A stretch of 9,767 nt of DNA, taken from assembly GCF_001652265.1 (NCBI RefSeq), contig NZ_LWBS01000016.1, forward strand, positions 1-9,767, given 5' to 3'. Each line of letters begins with the position of its first letter. Position 1 is the first letter of the stretch. Below, one piece after another: positions 5,716 to 9,767 of this stretch. The translations under genes were made by a program, and so were the position numbers. The DNA is from Rhizobium leguminosarum. Lineage in GTDB: Bacteria > Pseudomonadota > Alphaproteobacteria > Rhizobiales > Rhizobiaceae. The notes under the pieces were generated by a model. The model searched no databases, was not told where the DNA came from, and was given only the letters and a program-made list of their open reading frames with translations.

Positions 5716-7179
5716 GCCGCCGAGAGAGGCGTGAAGCTCAGGTACGGCATCTGCCGAATCGCACACTGGTCTCGTCAGGAGAGCGGCGGCTGCTAGGAAG
5801 GTCGACAAGTCGGACGCGGAGTCGGCAGCGGTCAGCTGCGGATTTTCGTCAAGATATCCGGTATGGACCTGTCCGCTTAAAAATTGCTCGTCGGCAAGGA
5901 CGCGCGCGAGAAAGCTCGCGTTTGTTTCGCAGCCGAGGAGCACCAGCTCCCGCATCGCGCGTTCGACCTTCAGCGCAGCCTCATTACGCGTGCGCGAATG
6001 TACGATCACCTTTGCCAACAAGGGATCGAACGCTGTTGTTATCTGCTGACCCTGCGAGATGCCACTGTCGATCCGTAGGCCTGGACCGTCGGGATACTCG
6101 AGTACCAGTACCTTCCCCGTCGTAGGAGCAAAGCCACGTTCAGGAGCTTCAGCATACATCCTCGCTTCGATCGCGTGTCCTTTCGACACGATATCTGACT
6201 GTGAAAATCTAAGCTCATGGCCCCCGGCGACATAGAGCTGTTCGGCAACAATATCGATGCCAGTGATCATTTCGGTGACGGGATGCTCCACCTGCAGGCG
6301 CGTATTCATCTCGAGGAAATAGAACTCTCCTCCGTCCACGATGAATTCCACAGTGCCTGCGTTTCGATAGTTGGCGGCTCGAGCGATGCCCACGGCAGCT
6401 TCGCAGATTCCCTGGCGGAACCGCGGGGAAATCGTTGACGCGGGGGCCTCCTCAATGACCTTCTGAAATCTGCGTTGGACCGAGCATTCCCGCTCGAACA
6501 AATGAACGACGTTTCCGAAGGAGTCGCCGAGCACCTGCACTTCGATATGCCGTAACTTTTCGATATATCGTTCGATGTAGAGTCGGCCATCTCCGAAGTA
6601 GCGCTGCGCCTCACTGCGTGCCTCCGCAATGGCGTCTTCCAAGGTGTCGAGGTCGCGGACGATCCGCATGCCCTTGCCGCCGCCGCCGGCTGATGCTTTT
6701 ACCAGCAAAGGCGCTCCAATGGATCGCGCCCTCAGAATGAACGAGGCAGGGTCATCTTCTTCGTTCGCTGAATGCATGACCGGAAACCCGTTCTGCTGAA
6801 CGAAGTTGCGGGCCCGAATCTTGTCACCCATCAGTTGGATGCTCTCAGGAGTGGGCCCGACGAAAGCGATCCCAGACTCGACCACCGCCCTTGCGAACTC
6901 CGCATTCTCTGCAAGGAACCCATAGCCTGGGTGAATCGCCCCGACGCTCGCCTCGCGGGCGGCGGCGATGATTTGTGCGGTATCAAGATAGGCCGCCACT
7001 GGCGTGCGACCGCTCACGGCAATCGCCATGTCGGCCATTGAGACGGCCGGCGCTCCCGCATCCAGATCATGGTAGACAATTGCGGAGCGCAATTCAAGCT
7101 CGCGCAGGGTCTTGATGATGCGTACGGCAATCTCGCCTCTATTGGCGATCAGAACGGTATCAAAGGGTAATTTTCGCAT
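5701..7179 (-). CDS. Biotin carboxylase subunit of an acyl-CoA carboxylase (split alpha subunit, N-terminal half)
   Basis: This enzyme would carboxylate the biotin on the carrier protein using ATP and bicarbonate. It has 492 residues, the length of a stand-alone AccC-like protein plus about 40 extra C-terminal residues. The N-terminal domain is at 1-115 (ANRGEIAVRI at 12-21, HPGYGFLAEN at 83-92). The ATP-grasp domain includes K120, K161, the glycine-rich KASAGGGGKGM (161-171), H211, E278, and EMNTRLQVEHPVTE (290-303), which supplies the catalytic E290, N292, R294 and E298. R340 in GHAIEARMYAE and DPLLAK (385-390) complete the expected set, so it should be active. The sequence is closer to methylcrotonyl/geranyl-CoA carboxylase alpha chains than to housekeeping AccC (judged by eye and by its partners). 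It is the first gene of the run of three; the ATG at 7179 has only a modest ribosome binding site (AAGGTAGA about ten bases upstream). Confidence 0.93.
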   Translation of the reverse strand: MRKLPFDTVLIANRGEIAVRIIKTLRELELRSAIVYHDLDAGAPAVSMADMAIAVSGRTPVAAYLDTAQIIAAAREASVGAIHPGYGFLAENAEFARAVVESGIAFVGPTPESIQLMGDKIRARNFVQQNGFPVMHSANEEDDPASFILRARSIGAPLLVKASAGGGGKGMRIVRDLDTLEDAIAEARSEAQRYFGDGRLYIERYIEKLRHIEVQVLGDSFGNVVHLFERECSVQRRFQKVIEEAPASTISPRFRQGICEAAVGIARAANYRNAGTVEFIVDGGEFYFLEMNTRLQVEHPVTEMITGIDIVAEQLYVAGGHELRFSQSDIVSKGHAIEARMYAEAPERGFAPTTGKVLVLEYPDGPGLRIDSGISQGQQITTAFDPLLAKVIVHSRTRNEAALKVERAMRELVLLGCETNASFLARVLADEQFLSGQVHTGYLDENPQLTAADSASDLSTFLAAAALLTRPVCDSADAVPELHASLGGWRNA

Positions 7180-7188
7180 TCGCCTATT
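7180..7188 (-). promoter_or_regulatory. AATAGGCGA leader motif before the biotin carboxylase start
   Basis: The nine bases directly before the biotin carboxylase ATG are identical to those two bases before the ligase ATG (3179-3171). They overlap the stop codon of the doubtful 183-codon frame. Their role is unknown; the modest AAGG ribosome binding site lies just upstream. Confidence 0.3.
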
Positions 7189-7735
7189 TGTCTACCTTAG
7201 GGCTGAGATTAGATTTGCCGGCCCTTTGTAGTGCTCTCCAATCTCCGTATAAGGGCCTGCAATCCACCTGGATCGGGTTCGCAAATGATCCCGCATCGTC
7301 ACAATCTCTTTGTGGTCGATGTTTTGATGGCAGGGTAGCCTCATCCGCAAACCGAGGCATGGCCGGGGCATCGCTGAGCAGCAGCAATTCCTCAATAGCG
7401 TAAGCAACGAGCCCACTTGGGCGCGACAATTGCGGTTCTGCAATGCCCTCCCTGGTGGGCAGGTGGACGGCAGAGACGGAGCGCGCCTGTTCCATGGGCG
7501 TCATTTCGGATGCGTATTTCACTTGGCCTGTTGGATGATCCTTCTCTCGATCGGCTGGCACCCGAGACACCGAGCCGAGATCCTGTTCCCTAAGATGCTG
7601 CCCCGGTACACGGCCGTAACTGTAGAGTAGACGCAGGGTAGCATCGTAGGCAACGTCGACCTTTGCGGGTTGTGGTTCAGTAGTACAATTTGAGCCAACC
7701 CCACGCCCTTGTGGCGCTTTCTTGCAACACCGCAT
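7184..7735 (-). CDS. Doubtful 183-codon open frame upstream of the biotin carboxylase
   Basis: The frame opens MRCCKKAPQGRGVGSNC and closes with TAG four bases before the biotin carboxylase start. I do not recognise it. It shows no signal peptide, membrane segment or known motif, and its composition (many P, R, S, Q) looks more like a chance frame or a decayed gene than a working protein. Two other minus-strand frames across the same stretch are of similar quality (7192-7443 and 7519-7782), so a frameshifted remnant is possible. Alternatively the stretch is a long leader with the promoter of the carboxylase genes. Its tight spacing to the next gene is the only point in favour of its being real. 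Confidence 0.25.
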   Translation of the reverse strand: MRCCKKAPQGRGVGSNCTTEPQPAKVDVAYDATLRLLYSYGRVPGQHLREQDLGSVSRVPADREKDHPTGQVKYASEMTPMEQARSVSAVHLPTREGIAEPQLSRPSGLVAYAIEELLLLSDAPAMPRFADEATLPSKHRPQRDCDDAGSFANPIQVDCRPLYGDWRALQRAGKSNLSPKVDK

Positions 7736-7893
7736 TTGCTAGTTTTTCCTCTGTGGATGTCCTTGACCACTGTATCCGGCAAATGCCGTAGTTAGCTGCT
7801 AGCGCGCTCCCCCGCTGCGGGACTTAGCCAAGCCTGTTTGTCCGTGCCGGCGTCATGGTCCTTTTCTAGGTCACAGCCTCATGAGGGGCTGAG
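7736..7893. other. Non-coding stretch left of the IS6 remnant
   Basis: No gene is visible. It contains small palindromes: CCCGC-T-GCGGG near 7812-7822, and CAGCC (7874-7878) pairing with GGCTG (7887-7891) directly before the IS6 transposase ATG, where it could mask the ribosome binding site. It should contain the left end of the IS6 element, but I cannot define the terminal repeat. The 19-base repeat found beside the other IS6 fragment is absent here. Confidence 0.35.
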
Positions 7894-8080
7894 ATGAAAT
7901 CGCTGACTCTCAGTTACAAGAACCACCGCTTCCACCGCAGATCATCGCCCGTGCGATCTGGCTGTACTTCCGGTTCCCTTTGAGCCTGCGGCTGGTCGAG
8001 GAAATGCTGTTGGAGCGCGACATTGTCGTGTCTTACGAAACGATACGGCGATGGAGCCGCAATTCGGGGCGGCTTTACGC
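7894..8080 (+). pseudogene. IS6 family transposase remnant, frameshifted and truncated
   Basis: The ATG at 7894 begins MKSLTLSYKNHRF, then the frame is lost because of a one-base deletion in a run of T near 7930 (CGCTTCCACC here, CGCTTTCCACC in the fragment at 1503-1557). The matching frame resumes as QIIARAIWLYFRFPLSLRLV and MLLERDIVVSYETIRRWSRN, the conserved N-terminal helix-turn-helix region of IS6 transposases. After RRW the sequence degrades further with small indels, and homology ends near 8080, just before the stop codon of the convergent flavin oxidoreductase gene (8087). Everything after residue ~65, including the DDE catalytic domain, is missing, so it is inactive. Confidence 0.85.
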
Positions 8081-8086
8081 ATTCAA

Positions 8087-9112
8087 TCAGCTTCGATCTA
8101 TAAGGCCGGACTGTATGGCCAGGGCGGTGTACTGGGAGGCCTCCAGTGTCAGATCTCCAAACGCGAGTTGACAAAGAAGGTAATTGGCGCCCGCCTCTTC
8201 CAACTGCTCAAGGAGAGCCCGGCGCACGATAGCTGCCGTTCCTACCACGCACAATTCGCTCTCGATTGCGGCATCCAAGGTCAGCGGCAAGTTTGGCGGA
8301 ACGGGGATCGCGTTGAGATCGTACAGGAATTTAAAGTTCTTGACCCATCGGCCGTAAGCAGGTGCCGCGAGTGAATGGGCATGCGCGGCAGAACGTCCGA
8401 CCACTACCATTCGGAGCAATCCGAGAAAAGGCACTGGGTCGTCCGCGCCAGTGTTGTGCTCTCGATGGGAACGGAAGGCATCAGTAATTTTGCGAACAAC
8501 AGACGCGGGTCCTTGGCACGCGATGTTTGCGCCGTTCGCAGCGGCCCAAGCCGCAGACTCGGGCCGGTTGGTGGCGATCCATGTAGGCGGATGCGGACGC
8601 TGATGAGGCCGCAGCGTCAAAGGGACATTGTTTAGCTCAAAATGGTAGCCTTGGTAGGATAGTGTGCCGCCCTTCATTGCCTTCATGAGGATTTCGCTGG
8701 CTTCGAAGTAGCGCTCCGGCACCGCGTCTGCACCAATCCCGAAGTATCTCAATTCGATCGGGAGAGAGCCGCGCCCTATGCCAAGCTCGAGCCTACCACC
8801 GCTCAACTGGTCCAGCGTACAGATCTCTTCAAACGCGCGTAGCGGATGACAAAGGCTAAGCAACATGACCAAGGGGCCGACACGAAGCCGCCGAGTGCGC
8901 TGTGCGACGCTCGACAAGAACAAATTCGGCGATGCGCCTCTCCCGTGCGGGGTACAATGGTGCTCCGCGAGGTGATATGCATAAAAACCGAGCCGATCGC
9001 ACGTCTCGGCCAACGTGAGGCGGTCTGCGTACTGTTGTGCGATGTCGCGACCGTCCTCGTCTAAGTGATCAAAGATGCCGATGGTTAGCTTTGAAGGGAA
9101 GGTATGTCTCAT
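8087..9112 (-). CDS. LLM-class (luciferase-like) flavin-dependent oxidoreductase
   Basis: A TIM-barrel FMN-dependent monooxygenase or oxidoreductase of the bacterial luciferase-like superfamily, which uses reduced flavin, usually supplied by a separate reductase. With the chosen start it has 341 residues, normal for the family. It shows LGFYAYHLAEHHC (41-53), the hallmark early strand and AEHH; the LRVGPLVMLL strand (76-85); LDQLSGGRLELGIGRG (100-115), the family's flavin-phosphate region; and PPTWIATNRPESAAWAA (175-191). An upstream ATG at 9133 would add seven residues, but it has no ribosome binding site, whereas the ATG at 9112 follows GGAG with eight bases between; I therefore start at 9112. 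The gene points the same way as the carboxylase genes but is separated from them by about 900 bases, including an IS6 remnant that abuts its stop codon, so the last few residues may have been changed. The substrate is unknown; relatives act on aldehydes, sulfonates, terpenoids or F420-linked compounds. Confidence 0.9.
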   Translation of the reverse strand: MRHTFPSKLTIGIFDHLDEDGRDIAQQYADRLTLAETCDRLGFYAYHLAEHHCTPHGRGASPNLFLSSVAQRTRRLRVGPLVMLLSLCHPLRAFEEICTLDQLSGGRLELGIGRGSLPIELRYFGIGADAVPERYFEASEILMKAMKGGTLSYQGYHFELNNVPLTLRPHQRPHPPTWIATNRPESAAWAAANGANIACQGPASVVRKITDAFRSHREHNTGADDPVPFLGLLRMVVVGRSAAHAHSLAAPAYGRWVKNFKFLYDLNAIPVPPNLPLTLDAAIESELCVVGTAAIVRRALLEQLEEAGANYLLCQLAFGDLTLEASQYTALAIQSGLIDRS

Positions 9113-9120
9113 TCGGTCAT

Positions 9121-9124
9121 CTCC
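9121..9124 (-). promoter_or_regulatory. Ribosome binding site that decides the oxidoreductase start
   Basis: GGAG on the minus strand lies eight bases before the ATG at 9112. The alternative ATG at 9133 is preceded by AAGCTCGTTC, with no purine-rich match. This favours the shorter product starting MRHTFPSKLT. Confidence 0.55.
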
Positions 9125-9223
9125 AACTTTCATGAACGAGCTTAATGCGTTGATCCGACTGATCTGAGACCTGGCTTTTTTGCTGGGCGGACATGATCTT
9201 AATTTGCTTGGGCTTTGCGCTGG

Positions 9224-9484
9224 CTACGCCAGATCGGGCGTTTGGAAGTTGCGCACACGCGTCCTTGCACTTCCGGCTGTTGCAGAGAAGTTTATCCGTT
9301 CCCCACGAAGGCCCCCTAGAACGTCGGCGTTGGGCACCCTAGCAGATCGCGTGGAGGGCTCCTTGCGCCAACAGGCAAACACGGCCAGATGCTGAACCGG
9401 GCTATGGGACTGTACTTTTGGTGGGGTGACCAGCCGAGCTGTGTGGATGTCCCCTTCGTTGGTCTCGTTGGCACAAATCATCAT
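9224..9484 (-). CDS. Small hypothetical protein (86 codons) with a strong ribosome binding site
   Basis: The frame starts with a tandem ATG ATG at 9484/9481, preceded by AAGGAG six bases upstream (9496-9491), the best ribosome binding site in the window. The product begins MMICANETNEGDIHTARLV and ends RTRVRNFQTPDLA. It has two cysteines (C4 and C38), no membrane segment and no motif that I recognise. The second half (RSARVPNADVLGG onward) looks less protein-like, so it could be the start of a longer gene broken by a frameshift. It lies upstream of the flavin oxidoreductase on the same strand, with about 110 bases between its stop and the oxidoreductase start, so co-transcription is possible. 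Function unknown. Confidence 0.35.
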   Translation of the reverse strand: MMICANETNEGDIHTARLVTPPKVQSHSPVQHLAVFACWRKEPSTRSARVPNADVLGGLRGERINFSATAGSARTRVRNFQTPDLA

Positions 9485-9653
9485 TGGCGTCTCCTTGTTG
9501 GCGTCTGTATGTACTGAGTAGGTTCAGGTCCCGTGGAGGCTGGATGGAGCGTTCATGGATGCACGGCCTGAGGGCCGCCCGCATCTCGGAAAATCAGCTC
9601 TGCTTTGATGGGATAAGCGCTGCCGGTATTGTCACGTTAACCCGCATCTCTCA
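9485..9653. other. Unassigned DNA before the structured right edge
   Basis: No gene is supported. It probably holds the leader of the 86-codon frame. A small hairpin (CGGCC, loop TGAG, GGCCG, near 9563-9576) is present. The ten bases TGTCACGTTA near 9630 match part of the 19-base repeat of 1619/3226, which may be chance. Confidence 0.3.
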
Positions 9654-9767
9654 GTGCGCCCCGACGGCGCGTAACACCAGTGGAGGAAGGTTCCACCCAG
9701 ATAATTGTCGATAGGTCTGGTAGCTGACGAGCGGCTTGGCAGGGTAACCGGCCGGGCCGAAGCCTCG
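9654..9767 (+). ncRNA. Candidate 5' end of a group II intron (structured RNA), cut by the window edge
   Basis: The plus strand begins GTGCG at 9654, the consensus 5' end of bacterial group II introns. It then forms four consecutive stems: GCGCC (9656-9660) with GGCGC (9666-9670); GTGGA (9680-9684) with TCCAC (9692-9696); CCAGA (9697-9701) with TCTGG (9716-9720); and GGCTT (9733-9737) with AAGCC (9760-9764). No protein frame explains this stretch. The order of short stems separated by conserved-looking purine loops (GAGGAAGG, AATTGTCGATAGG) resembles intron domain I. The reverse transcriptase/maturase that would confirm it would lie to the right, outside the window. It could also be another structured RNA or the end of an insertion sequence. 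Confidence 0.4.

Noticed and set aside
8508..8535. TTGGCACG...TTTGC as a sigma-54 promoter
   Set aside because: The spacing between GG and GC is 12 rather than 10 bases, and it lies inside the oxidoreductase gene.
9134..9223. Nod box or NifA site upstream of the oxidoreductase
   Set aside because: No nod-box core and no TGT-N10-ACA arrangement with a matching sigma-54 promoter could be found by eye.
7752..9452. Shared 11-base TGTGGATGTCC at about 7752 and 9442
   Set aside because: Flanking sequences do not extend the match; eleven bases could occur by chance in this window.

Overview
The window looks like an accessory region of an alphaproteobacterium, most probably a rhizobium (Rhizobium, Sinorhizobium, Mesorhizobium or Bradyrhizobium). 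This rests on the moderately high GC content, the style of the coding sequences, and the types of IS66 and IS6 family insertion-sequence debris. A symbiotic plasmid or island is a plausible location but is inference; no nod, nif or fix gene and no nod box was found.

Left edge (1-1640). An IS66-type transposase gene runs rightwards. Its N-terminus is replaced by unrelated sequence and the segment carrying the first catalytic aspartate appears to be deleted. Its right terminal repeat ends at 1502. It abuts the first 18 codons of an IS6 family transposase on the minus strand, so the IS66 element sits inside an older IS6 element.

Centre (1633-7179), all on the minus strand. Transcription order is a biotin carboxylase, a biotin carboxyl carrier/BT-domain protein, a carboxyltransferase, then after a 423-base gap an AMP-forming acyl-CoA ligase. 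The first three genes overlap or nearly touch (ATGA overlap, then a 1-base gap). They make a complete acyl-CoA carboxylase of the methylcrotonyl-/geranyl-CoA carboxylase type, with the usual single alpha subunit split into two polypeptides. The ligase is bracketed by an exact 19-base inverted repeat.

Right part (7184-9767). About 700 bases of mostly unassigned DNA, containing a doubtful 183-codon frame, lead to a decayed plus-strand IS6 transposase fragment. That fragment ends within a few bases of the stop codon of a minus-strand luciferase-like (LLM) flavin-dependent oxidoreductase gene. Beyond it are an 86-codon unknown frame with a strong ribosome binding site and, at the very edge, a highly structured plus-strand segment starting GTGCG that may be the 5' end of a group II intron.

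Working model (inference): the ligase activates an organic acid to its CoA thioester, the biotin-dependent carboxylase carboxylates it, and the flavin enzyme oxidises a related compound. Substrate-contact loops of the carboxyltransferase depart from the remembered methylcrotonyl/geranyl type, and the usual partner genes of leucine or terpenoid breakdown (acyl-CoA dehydrogenase, enoyl-CoA hydratase, lyase) are absent here, so the substrate is unknown. The gene set is hemmed in by IS remnants, which fits an acquired and rearranged cassette.
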